From contig CAJFCJ010000012.1 of assembly GCA_904063045.1 (NCBI GenBank), positions 1,612,001 to 1,676,000 of the forward strand: a DNA stretch of 64,000 nt, given 5' to 3'. This DNA comes from Dimorphilus gyrociliatus (Eukaryota > Annelida > Polychaeta > Dinophilidae). How positions within the stretch are numbered: the first letter of the stretch is position 1; each line of letters begins with the position of its first letter. A program made the translations under genes and the position numbers. Shown here one piece after another: positions 45,728-56,328 of the stretch. The notes under the pieces are model-generated. The model saw only the letters and a program-made list of their open reading frames with translations. It searched no databases and was not told the DNA's origin.

Positions 45728-48150
45728 ATGTATCACGGACCACCAACACCACAACGACATCAAAGTACGTACATTGGTTTATTGTTTTCGTACCGATAAT
45801 ATATCAGATAAGCTTGTCAATATATGTCTGAATGAGTGCTATTGAAATAAATTTTTCATTCTGGTTTTTCAGTGGGCAGCAGCGGAGATGCTTATATGGG
45901 AGATGGATCCATGGGCCCTGCTGGTGGGATTGACTCAAAGGGTCAAATTGTTATGTGGCAACAAGGCCAATACCTGACCGACTCTGGAGTCCAATCCGGT
46001 GTTACAACTGGCGCGCCCAGTGTCTCTTCCATACATGATGAGATTGAACAACAGTCAACTAGTGCAGGGAGTGGAATGGACACTTCTGTTCTATATGCTC
46101 CTCCACCTGCACAATACCCAAATCATCCGCCACCCCCTCCTCAACCCCCATCTGCTGAGCAAGCAATGGCGGAATTAAGAAACGCTATGTTTCCAGAAAA
46201 TATTGAGGACCAAACAATGGTACAAGATGTAAATAGCCCTCAACAGCCACCGCCTCCACAACAGGCCCCAGACCACATGCTTAACACGGCTGTAGTTAAT
46301 TTAATCAACTATCAAGATGATGCCGATATAGCAGCCAAGGCTATACCAGATTTAGTAAAATTATTAACCGAAGAGGATCAGGTTGTAGTTGCCTCTGCTG
46401 CTTCGTTCATTCATCAGTTGTCAAAGAAAGAGGCACCCAGACACGCAATCATGAATTCACCTCACATGGTTACGTCTCTAGTTCATACACTAACGAATTT
46501 CAGTGATCACGAGATTATGCGATGCGCTGTCGGTACTTTGCATAATTTGTCACACCACAAACAAGGTTTACATTCGATATACCAAGCGGATGGCATACCA
46601 GGCCTAGTCAAGCTCTTAGCAAGTCCAATCGAAAGCGTCCTTTTCTACGCAATAACAACCTTACATAATCTGCTTTTACATCAAGATGGATCGAAAATGG
46701 CCGTTCGCCTAGCGGGAGGCTTACAGAAAATGGTCGCTTTACTGGCAAGAAACAACGAAAAATTTCTTGCTATTACAACTGATTGTCTACAAATTTTGGC
46801 TTATGGTAATCAGGAATCAAAATTGATAATTTTGGGAAGTGGCGGTCCTGTTGAACTTGTAAGAATTTTACGTCAATATTCATACGAGAAGCTCCTTTGG
46901 ACTACTACTCGAGTTCTAAAAGTGTTATCTGTTTGTCAAAATAATAAGCAGGCAATTGTTAAGGCTGGCGGAATGCAAGCGTTAGCCTTACACCTGTCTA
47001 GACCAAGTGTACGCCTAGTCCAAAATTGTCTTTGGACTCTAAGAAACTTATCAGATGCCGCCACTAAATTAGGTGGATTGGAAGAGTTGCTGAGAATGCT
47101 TATTCATCTCTTGTCTAATCAAGACATCAACATCGTAACCTGTACCGCCGGTATCTTGTCGAACTTAACGTGCAATAATCAACAAAATAAGGTCACTGTT
47201 GTACAAGCGGCCGGTGTTGAGGCTCTGATTAGAACCATTTTGCATGCTGGAGACAGAGAAGATATTACAGAGCCAGCTGTTTGTGCTCTGCGTCATATCA
47301 CATCGAGACATGAAGAAGCTGAAGCCGCTCAAGATATCGTAAAGCAGCATTATGGCATCTCTGTTCTTGTTAAATTGCTTCACCCCCCCAGTCGTTGGCC
47401 ACTAATTAAAGCCGTTATTGGATTAATTCGTAATTTGGCTTTCTTGCCGTCGAATCAAGCACAATTACGAGATCAAGATGCTGTCAGTCGCCTCGTTCAT
47501 CTACTCTTTAAAGCTCATCAAGATATTCAAAGACGTCCCGCTCAGTCTGTCGATGGAGTAAGAATGGAAGAAATTCTCGAAACTGCCGGTGGGGCCTTGC
47601 AAGTAATGGCTAGAGACGAAGGAAATCGTGCAATTATTCGAAAAGCTATAAAAATACTGGTTGAAATGCTCTACTCAAATACTGAAACTATTCAAAAAGT
47701 TTCCGCTGGAATTCTTTGCGAATTAGCATCGGATAAAGAAGGAACTGAAGCCATTGAATCTGAAGGTGCAAGTGCACCCCTAAGTGAATTGGTTCGCTCA
47801 CCCAACGAAGGAATTGCGACTTACGCAGCCGCCGTTCTCTTCCGTTTATCCGAAGATAGACCCACGGGAGCGTTTAACGGAGCCGAAGCAGCTGTCGCTG
47901 GATCGCAGTTCCCTTGGCAACGTGATCCGAACGGTGGCCCAAGTTCGACGGCTAGATCTCAAAGTAAGCTCATAAATTAAATAACAAAATAATTGAATTA
48001 ATACATTTTTTTGTTTTAATAGCATTTGTTCCATCATCACCATATCAACAACAGCCGCCTCCACCAGCGCAACCACAGCAGCAACAACAACAACAACCAC
48101 CACCACCACCTCAGCAACATCAACGAATGTGGTTCGATACTGACTTATAA
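45728..48150 (+). CDS. CTNNB1: Beta-catenin / Armadillo
   Basis: Beta-catenin links cadherins to alpha-catenin and is the Wnt co-activator that binds TCF. Exons 45728-45764, 45873-47963 and 48023-48150 encode 751 residues (human 781). The degradation box reads [14 protein letters not shown], fitting the beta-TrCP DSGxxS phosphodegron and the GSK3/CK1 series. The alpha-catenin-binding stretch has [14 protein letters not shown]. Twelve armadillo repeats begin at [20 protein letters not shown] and stay close to human through FRLSEDRP. After the repeats only about 75 residues remain, a Gln/Pro-rich run instead of the usual C-terminal domain, ending in WFDTDL, the PDZ-binding terminus shared with human. 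The first exon carries only 12 codons. It is convergent with the ROCO gene. Confidence 0.98.
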
Positions 48151-48474
48151 ACGCAGTAGTGGAACATAAAAGAAAGCGTTCAGTAAACAAGGCATATCGT
48201 TGCTTTTTATTTGCATGGTTTTTATAATATACTCGCCTTAGTTTTAAGCAGATGTTCGTATATTTTAATACATATTTTTTTTGTTCATGCACCTTACAAG
48301 AAAGCTATGTTTAAGTTTCAGTGAGTTCTTAGCATTTTTTAATATATGTAAACAAAAATTATATTTCTATTGGGTTACTTTGATTTTTTATGTATTTTTC
48401 AGTATTTGATAAGAAACTAAGTCATTTAAGTAAGTGTAAATAAGATAAGATTTTTAAAGATCAATAGGCCAAAA
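48151..48474. other. Intergenic, convergent 3' ends of beta-catenin and ROCO gene
   Basis: 324 bp, AT-rich, presumably two short 3' UTRs. No gene seen. Confidence 0.35.
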
Positions 48475-51400
48475 TCAAGCCAAGCTTTCTTTTCTTAAAG
48501 TAGCATTAAGGAGATTGAAGTAATCACTGTGATCCGTTTCTTTTGGTAATAATTGACGATAATGTCTATCGCATACCCAAATTGATCTTCCATCAAATTG
48601 TATTTTAGTCAGACCACAAATTCTTCGACAGTTTGATGCCAAATTCAGCCTACTTCTCAGGAAATTACTATCTACCTTATCTAAAGGATACTTCAGAGTT
48701 GATATCTTAAATTTTGCTTCCAGATCTTTAAGCATTCCATCTAAAGTCTGCGTGATTTGCTTCGTTCTAACTGCCATATCATTGGCCAAAACAGACGAAT
48801 CGCTAGTAATTCGAAGTAATTGTAAAACGGCTAAAGTATGAGGACCGTACTTGTGCATTATTTCGTCGACGTTACGATGAAGGGCCAGCCCTTCTTCCGG
48901 ACTTATGTGCAAACCATCGGGAAATTCGCATACAGCATGTAAAGCATACGCAGAATATTGATTGGGGTAGATAGTTTGTTTAGCAATATTTAGGCCATCA
49001 CCAACCGCTGGTAGAACGACAAAATATGTTGGAAATCCATTACATTTCGCCGAAAGATCTGATTTCTCTTTAGGTATTAATTTCTTTGGTATTTGGCCCT
49101 TTATAAATTCGAAATTTGCGCCGAGCTGATGACCCTGCTCGCATGAGACATCTGATTCGTCATCATACGATAGAATGATGGAAGGGAATCTAGCTGGGTT
49201 TTCTACATTATTAAATAAACATCCAGGACAAATGATTGTGTTGAGGAGTCTGGAGTTCATAGAAGCTTGAGATTTGAGTCCTTCATAAGTACTAGTGACT
49301 TTGTCTAAAATTCGATCAAGAATATCGATACCTTCGTGTATATCTCTGTCGAATGTTGTTCGTATTTCTAGTAATAGAACATTTCTTTTCAACTGAATGT
49401 GGTATGCGAAACCATCTATTACTTCGACAATGTGAGTTAATAAGTACGTGGATTTTACACCTTCGTAGACTTCGTCTGTCCGATTTTTTCTTAATGCAAC
49501 TGTTAAATCGGGAAAGAAACTTGGTGGAGCAATTGTTGGTAGGGTAACCATAAAAACAAATTGTAGTTCATCATCTTCTGGAAATTTCCTCCACGATGTT
49601 TCAGGAGGGTAGCCAGCCGGTAATCTCGAGGGTGCTAACAATAATTTTGTTCCACTCAATCGAATACAAATTGACAAACTTAGTAGAAAGGATAAGGCAT
49701 CTTGGTCCAATTGTTTAAGTAATAAGTCTTCTTGTATCAGGCCTACATTATTAGGATCAGATGGTATGGCGTGTATGGTTGAGAGACATTTTGCCAACCA
49801 TTCAGGTTGAAGAACAATAACGGTATTATTTGACCGAGAAGCGGTGACGACCGAACCAGAGTTGGCGAACCTAGCTAACATTAAAAGGAACTCTTCATCA
49901 TTTTTTACGCCATGAACCTGAGCTAGCTTAGCCATTTCATCCATGGTTATTACTGGTTTTTCTATTCTGTTTAAAGAATCTTGTAGTTGAGACCATCTTC
50001 TTGGGATATATGAATTTAATGATATTGTTTTCCTGCAAATGTTTTCCATATAGGTTTTAAGAGATTCAATGTTGGCCCCGTCTGGAGAACTGACTTCAAA
50101 ATAAGCAATAATGTGAGGTGAAAAAAGAGGTGATTGTACTCCATCTGCGCCTCCGCTGTCATCCGTCGCGTTTTCTATGTCATTCGCCGTAAGATTTCCA
50201 GTTGGAGGGCGTCTTTGAGGTAGACAACCGACAGTACAGAGTATACAATCACTGCACGAGTCCATACGAGTGTGTTTGATCTTGCAGCGACTCAATAGTT
50301 TCCTTACTTCTGTCCATATTTCTTGTTTAAGATCATCGTTCAACGATGAATGATCGGCATGTGTTCCAACAATAATAACAGAGGCATTCGGAGCTTTTGA
50401 ATAGATATAAGAGAGCCATAGTTGAAGTCTTCCAAGAAGAAAATTTGATCTTTCAACTGTACATTCAGTCCATTCATTCATTTTGAAAACTGTAACGTAT
50501 ACGGCTCCAGCAGTTAAAAAAAACCCGTGGTCATCGTACAAATCTGCCGAACCGCCACAATCAAAAATCTTAAGAACAATTTCCTCGCCAAGATTTACTT
50601 GCCGAACATCAACACTCTTGACCCTTGAAGCTTGGCGCATGTTCGGTCGAGCAGATAGTTTTAGCTGGGAAAGTCTCCTAACAACGTTAGTGCTGTTGTG
50701 GACGGGGTGAAGTCTTTTAATTAGACTAGTCTTTCCGCATTTTTCCTGTCCAACTACAACCATTTTCATAGTATTGCATGGAACGGGATCTTCCGTGAGA
50801 ATTCTTAAATAGGACTTTAATTCCTGAACAGATAACTCATCGGAAACATCCTCTAATGGATTATAATTCAGAATGATGTCTTTTAGCTTATTCAATGTTG
50901 ACAGCGAAGTCGGAACGGTCTTCAACTTATTCTGCTCTAGATCAATGGTTCTTAATTGGGAGCATAATCCTATATCTTCAGGTAGGCTTATTAGCTGGTT
51001 ATTTGAAACATTTAGCTGTCTGAGGGATGTGCAAGAGCAGAGTTGATTAGGAAGAATTTTTAATTGGTTCCAGGAAACATCCAAGATCTCTAGGTTTGTT
51101 AACTCAAAGGGGGGTAGACATGTAAGATGATTCTTTACTGCTCGGATAACTTTTAGCTGCTTAAATCGTCCTATAGAAGCCGGTAGACTTGTTAGACGAT
51201 TTTCGCTAACGTCTAAAGATTCCAGAGAGTCCAAACCTTCCAGCTGTAATTGTCTCATTCCACATTCCACAATGATAAGATTTTTTAGAGAAGAGAAATT
51301 CAATAGATTCCCAGCTCTTATACTGGATTTTAATATTGTAAGTGTTATGGTTTTGCTTGGGAAACACTTTGAAATATTTGAAGTATTCATATCCCCCTTT

Positions 51401-52056
51401 ACATTCCTTAATAAAATGTGTTTTGTAGGAATATCGAGGGTCTGATATAGGAAAACCCCAAGGTCATTCGCCGCTTGTCCATGGGCTAGTAATATTTCAA
51501 CACACAGAAAATTTCTTAATGAGAAGCTCTTGACCACTGAACAACTTCTAGATTGTTCCACCACGTAGGATCTCCTTAGGTCGTCTTCAAGGTTCTTTTC
51601 TTGACTTTTTATAGATCTCAAGAGAATGAAAGGCGCCCTTGGCCTTCGGTCAACTGAATGTATGAAATCGACGATAATTCCAACACAATTAACGTGACCA
51701 TTCTCAACAGCGGAGTAAAGAGCGGTTTTACCTTGCTTATCACGTTTCTCTAAATCGGCACCATGAGATAAAAGATACATAATAATTTTATGATAACCTC
51801 TTGCCGAAGCCTTATGTAAAGCCGTTCGTCCATTGGAATCGGGGACATTAATAATAGTTTTGTTGGACTTGTAGTACTTTCGTACTTCATCCACGTCATT
51901 TCTGCAAACGGCTTCAAAGAAACCGGAATCAGCTGAGTCAGGTTCGGAAATGTTAGAAATAGATGTCCATAAAGCTTTTGGAGGAGGAAGAGCCGTGGTT
52001 GTGTCATCTCTCTTCGCCTCCTGCTTTTTCAACTTGTTTGAAATTTTCTTCAACAT
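48475..52056 (-). CDS. Ankyrin-LRR-ROC-COR (ROCO) protein without a kinase domain
   Basis: A single intronless frame of 1193 residues from the ATG at 52056. Order: Ser/Lys-rich start; ankyrin repeats at about 45-135 (NGRTALHKASARGYHKIIMYL, QGKTALYSAVENGHVNCVGI); a second helical, ankyrin-like piece to about 205; leucine-rich repeats at about 225-420; a ROC GTPase from about 432 with P-loop VGQEKCGKTSL, DCGG (G3) and VGTHADH (G4); then a COR region to the end with a CPGC pair and CEQGHQL that may bind metal. ROC-COR proteins are large GTPases. Leg-like LRRK1 has ankyrin, LRR, ROC, COR and kinase parts; MFHAS1 has LRR-ROC-COR without ankyrin or kinase. This is a mix of both. The stop is followed by non-coding DNA, so no kinase is hidden downstream. 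Confidence 0.9.
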   Translation of the reverse strand: MLKKISNKLKKQEAKRDDTTTALPPPKALWTSISNISEPDSADSGFFEAVCRNDVDEVRKYYKSNKTIINVPDSNGRTALHKASARGYHKIIMYLLSHGADLEKRDKQGKTALYSAVENGHVNCVGIIVDFIHSVDRRPRAPFILLRSIKSQEKNLEDDLRRSYVVEQSRSCSVVKSFSLRNFLCVEILLAHGQAANDLGVFLYQTLDIPTKHILLRNVKGDMNTSNISKCFPSKTITLTILKSSIRAGNLLNFSSLKNLIIVECGMRQLQLEGLDSLESLDVSENRLTSLPASIGRFKQLKVIRAVKNHLTCLPPFELTNLEILDVSWNQLKILPNQLCSCTSLRQLNVSNNQLISLPEDIGLCSQLRTIDLEQNKLKTVPTSLSTLNKLKDIILNYNPLEDVSDELSVQELKSYLRILTEDPVPCNTMKMVVVGQEKCGKTSLIKRLHPVHNSTNVVRRLSQLKLSARPNMRQASRVKSVDVRQVNLGEEIVLKIFDCGGSADLYDDHGFFLTAGAVYVTVFKMNEWTECTVERSNFLLGRLQLWLSYIYSKAPNASVIIVGTHADHSSLNDDLKQEIWTEVRKLLSRCKIKHTRMDSCSDCILCTVGCLPQRRPPTGNLTANDIENATDDSGGADGVQSPLFSPHIIAYFEVSSPDGANIESLKTYMENICRKTISLNSYIPRRWSQLQDSLNRIEKPVITMDEMAKLAQVHGVKNDEEFLLMLARFANSGSVVTASRSNNTVIVLQPEWLAKCLSTIHAIPSDPNNVGLIQEDLLLKQLDQDALSFLLSLSICIRLSGTKLLLAPSRLPAGYPPETSWRKFPEDDELQFVFMVTLPTIAPPSFFPDLTVALRKNRTDEVYEGVKSTYLLTHIVEVIDGFAYHIQLKRNVLLLEIRTTFDRDIHEGIDILDRILDKVTSTYEGLKSQASMNSRLLNTIICPGCLFNNVENPARFPSIILSYDDESDVSCEQGHQLGANFEFIKGQIPKKLIPKEKSDLSAKCNGFPTYFVVLPAVGDGLNIAKQTIYPNQYSAYALHAVCEFPDGLHISPEEGLALHRNVDEIMHKYGPHTLAVLQLLRITSDSSVLANDMAVRTKQITQTLDGMLKDLEAKFKISTLKYPLDKVDSNFLRSRLNLASNCRRICGLTKIQFDGRSIWVCDRHYRQLLPKETDHSDYFNLLNATLRKESLA

Positions 52057-54691
52057 TCTCTCTCCTATGTTGCGTTGAAATCGCGCCCAATAACTTTAAG
52101 GCCAATAATGTTCAATATATATTCGACAATCAAATCCTGAAAGCAGGTAAATAGGCCTATTCGCCTTTCACAAAGGGAGGGAATAAGAAAAAAGCCTAGC
52201 TTAAACATACTATATAACCGATATTTATCTTTTAGTAAAAAAAACAAGGAAGAGGAGAAAAAGTGATATTACTCATACAAGATAAGGATGTTACTTATCT
52301 ATATTTGAAACGATTATAGATGAAAACGGAGTGAATAGGAAGATAATATGCTCTTAAAGATAAATTAATTAACTAATGTAACGCGATTGATAAATAATTA
52401 ACAAAGTCATCTGAATTAGTTGAAACCTTTTGTCTTATTCGAATAATTAGATATAATTAAATTGGATTACTTAGTATATATATTATAAATACATTATTAA
52501 GTATAACGTAAATATGTACACATACTCGTCTCTCATTTTTTTCATTCTCTTCCCCCCTTCATTGATTATTAATAATAAGGCTTTTTTTAGTATGAAAAGA
52601 GGAAGACGAGGAAGAAGAGGGAAAAGAAATTAAAACTATATACGAATATATGCTATATATATAATTTTTTTATTATATATAGTATAGCCTTCTTATATTT
52701 TCTTTTTTGTTGTTCTATCCTTTAAAGAGGACTTTCCTTTCCAGTAATTTTTTGAGGAGGAGAGAAACTAGTTTATTCGATATTATTACTTTAATCTTCA
52801 AATGAATAATGAAATTGAAAAGTTTCGTTTGAAGACGTTCTTCCTTATAAAACTGACATATCGCTGTGGGCATATTCAGTCTTTAAACTAGTTAACAGTA
52901 CTCGAACCTTTTTCAAAGGCGATCAATTGCATTTAAAGAAAAAAGAACAGAAAACACAAATAAGGCAGGAAGAGAAATACTAACTGCAACTAACTAAATC
53001 TCTATTTTCCGTGCGTGCTTTAGTGACTATGCGTGGTGCGTTTCTCTACCTTCACCTCTCTTTTTGTGTGTTGTCTGCATGATGTTTGGGTATGATTTCT
53101 ACGCGAATTATTAAGTTATCAATTAATTTCTATTCTCTACGTTTTTATCCGAAATTCTTTGTCTACTATTCAAAGGAGCAAGTTAAAATTCATATGGAAG
53201 AAAAAACAGTGTAAATATACCGGAAACGGGGATATTTTTACATGTTTCTTATTGTACGTTATTCGATAGAATAAGTCTTTAAGTAAAGAGAGAACGTAAG
53301 AAAATTTCTTCTTGACCTATACTATATATTTATAAAATTTTACAGCTATTGTTTATATACGCATAACAAGAGTAAGGAAAAGGTTGAATTTAGATCTCTC
53401 CTCCAACGCTAAATATACGTTGGACGGTGAGGCGATGACCTTAACTTCACTCTTCTATCTTTAGATAAAAGGATAATGTAAACGTATTAGAGTATTTATT
53501 AAATTTTATCTTAATTGTGCTGGAATGATATGTAACTTTTCTATTTGATTAAATCAAACCTTGTCGAACGATCTTTTCATTTTAATATCCGTAAACGCTG
53601 TTACTGTGCAGTCTTCAATTATTTAAATGGATTCTGGGTTAATGTACGTCAGCCTGTTTACATTTGAAGTTAGTTATATGACCTGTGTAGTTTTTCACTT
53701 TTCTGGATTCATATTCAGTCATAGTGACAAAATTCCTTTCTTTATTCAACAATAATTGCAAATTAATTAAATGTTAAAGTTAATAATATAGGTATATTTA
53801 AGGAAATTTCAGCCTATGTTTGATTACAAGTACATAAATTTTAGACTATTTATATATTGAAAAACAATATTATGTTTTTTATTTTATGGGTCAATTATAG
53901 GACATTGGAAAAGATGAGAATAGAAATCATTGGGCGGACATTTAGAGCAGGACAATGATTTATCTCATAGTTCATTAACCTATGGCGTATTAGCAGAGAA
54001 AACATTGAGGTTATCCCAGTACATCTTTGCGGCGTCTAGCCTATCAAGAGTTTATTAAGAAAGAAAAAATTTAGAGACGTCTAGTAACGTATATTAAAAA
54101 AATATAAACATACAAATGCTGATAATATACCATATATATATGTATGTATATTAGTTCTATGTAACAAAGACTAATAATGGAAAGAGTACACCATCACTCA
54201 TTCACTTCTATTCTTAAACCAGCTTTCATTCTGTTATAAAGAGAAAAGCTGTAGGAGGTTTATATTTAAGAAAAAATAGAATCCACAGAATATTTTATAT
54301 AGTAATACGTATTTTGAATATATATTTGCATTTATAGTATAGATATAAACATAAACATAGTGAACATAGTGGCGTGCATCACTAGATCGTGAGCAGATTA
54401 TTAACATTTAAAATATAGTTCTTAAAATATTAATTAAGAAAAATATTTATTATATACTATGTCTGTTAATAATATTTTGATGAAATGAAAAGATTAACCA
54501 AAGATTTACTATCTAATCCTTTATTTCATTAAATCCATTTAATATAATATTTATGAAGTATAGCATTTTTATAGCGAAAATAAAAAATAAATGAAGCCAT
54601 AGGAGACTTTTTTTATTAATTGATAAAAAATAAATTTAATAAATTTAAGATGAATCTAGACTTATGAAATTCTATAGATAGGTATATATAT

Positions 54692-54726
<35 letters not shown>

Positions 54727-54851
54727 GTTTATAAATCATTGCCGTCTGCGAGCCTGAGGAGAGCATAAAATCTGTAAAGGCACTCTAAACGCTAATAGGT
54801 TAGCGCTCTAACGCTCGTGGTGACGCCCGCTCTGGTTTTCACTTACAGAAT
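52057..54851. other. 2.8 kb intergenic region between divergent ROCO and GPCR genes
   Basis: AT-rich with purine-rich (AAGAGGAAG-type, about 52590-52630) and TA-rich patches. It must contain both promoters. No ORF above about 60 codons looks coding and no structured RNA was recognised. A TA repeat at 54695-54724 and a short GC-rich stretch (54740-54850) precede the GPCR start. Confidence 0.4.
54695..54724. repeat. (AT)n microsatellite upstream of the GPCR
   Basis: AT run of about 30 bp, ending about 127 bp before the GPCR start codon. Confidence 0.9.
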
Positions 54852-55844
54852 ATGGAGGATAGTGGACGGAAGGCGCAGCTATTCTTTGTCTCTGCAGCCT
54901 TTACGGTTAGCCTTTTATGTAATGTTGGAGTTTTCGTCATCTTCTATAGGAAGAAGAGCTTGATGAGTACATCGAATAAATTTGTTCTAAGTCACACCTT
55001 GGTAAACACTTTTATCAGTATTTTTGTTCATCCAACTTTACTGGTTTCAACGGCATTCAACGAATGGCCACTGAGTGAATTTTTCTGCAAACTTGTCGGC
55101 TGTGTCTTCTGTTCACTAGTCGCTTCTTCCACGTTGTCTCTTCTACTTATTACTATAGACAGATGGTTAGCCGTTACAAAGGCCCTCCGATATCCTTCTA
55201 TTATGACTAGGGTCAAGTCGAATACTTTAGTGGCTCTATCTTGGCTTATCTCTTTACTAATCGGCTTTGTAGCCCCTCTAGTTGAGTACCAGCCATCACT
55301 AAGTATCTGCTGGCCGAGTTGGAAGAGGGGAGACTGGTTTGGAACGACTTATTTTTCACTGATTTTTGCTACTCCTCTATTGTCCATGATATGGATTTAC
55401 GGTAGCCTCCTACATCAAGTAAATAGAAGTTGTCGAGAAGCAAGGAGGAATAGTCAGTTGTCTAGTAATTTAGATGATAGAAGGCCGAGTAGATCAAGCT
55501 TCACAGCAAGAATGCTAGAGATCTTCCATAAAGATAACATGATGGCTGCGAAAACTTGCCTTATAATGACTGCAACGTATGCCTTTTGCTGGGCACCATT
55601 CTTTACAGTATTGCTTTTGGCATCTCTGCAGCATAACCCACCGACCGTTGTATGCCTAATTGCCCTTGATTTCGCTCTATTATCTTGCATAGTTAACCCT
55701 GTCATATATGTATTTCGAAATAAGCAAGTGCGAACTGAGATGAACTCGATGGCAGACAACAGAGGTCGATGCTTGAAACGGATATGTGTTGCAGTACGAT
55801 GTTCCAAAAATGATAAGCAGAGTATTCCAGTTACCAGCGTCTAG
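54852..55844 (+). CDS. Class A (rhodopsin-family) GPCR, intronless
   Basis: 330 residues with seven hydrophobic spans. N24 is the TM1 Asn (LLCNVG). The TM3/ECL2 disulfide pair is C79 and C153. IDRW (residues 102-105) replaces DRY at the end of TM3, CWAP (246-249) is in TM6, and NPVIY (282-286) is in TM7. The usual TM2 Asp is Asn (LVNTFIS), which suggests loss of the sodium site. The run STSNKFVLSHTL resembles human GPR161 (LSNKFVFSLTL), which also has Asn there, so it may be GPR161-related (inference, moderate). The N-terminus is only about 8 residues with no glycosylation sequon. The C-terminus VTSV is a class I PDZ motif. The ligand is unknown. The gene has no intron and starts at the first ATG after a GC-rich leader. 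Confidence 0.9.
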   Translation: MEDSGRKAQLFFVSAAFTVSLLCNVGVFVIFYRKKSLMSTSNKFVLSHTLVNTFISIFVHPTLLVSTAFNEWPLSEFFCKLVGCVFCSLVASSTLSLLLITIDRWLAVTKALRYPSIMTRVKSNTLVALSWLISLLIGFVAPLVEYQPSLSICWPSWKRGDWFGTTYFSLIFATPLLSMIWIYGSLLHQVNRSCREARRNSQLSSNLDDRRPSRSSFTARMLEIFHKDNMMAAKTCLIMTATYAFCWAPFFTVLLLASLQHNPPTVVCLIALDFALLSCIVNPVIYVFRNKQVRTEMNSMADNRGRCLKRICVAVRCSKNDKQSIPVTSV

Positions 55845-56273
55845 TACGTTCTTCTTCCTAATCCAATTTTCATTCTGATTCTAAAAAGACAACTTTTCAA
55901 TATTTACTTTCAAAATTCATTATTTAATTGTTAACATTTCAACAATTGTATTTTTTTACAAGTTCTGATTCATGTTTTCTATCGATGAATTTTAAAGGAT
56001 ATCTGTTAAAGTTCACATTCGACAAGTGCCATAAAAACAGCTCATTATTAGACTTGGAACAAAATATGACAAGCCGAACCCTAGACATCCACAATTGATT
56101 CACCTTGACCTTTGAAAAGACGTCTTTTTTCTCTGACGCTCCTCGTTAACGATGAGAGAGAATGGGATAGAAAGAGGGAAAATGAGCAAGCAGTGTAAAC
56201 GATTTTGGATAACTGGGTAAAAGTTAAGATTTGCATAAACCCTCTTTTCCCTGCAGAAAAAAAGCCATAGAAA

Positions 56274-56275
<2 letters not shown>

Positions 56276-56308
<33 letters not shown>

Positions 56309-56328
56309 TCAATATATATATATATATA
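56276..56328. repeat. (AT)n microsatellite, interrupted
   Basis: TA runs at about 56276-56305 and 56311-56328, separated by a few bases. Confidence 0.9.

Noticed and set aside
47846-48292. 148-codon minus-strand ORF with a poly-Val run across the beta-catenin 3' end
   Set aside because: It is the mirror of the Gln/Pro-coding exon and the last armadillo codons on the other strand.
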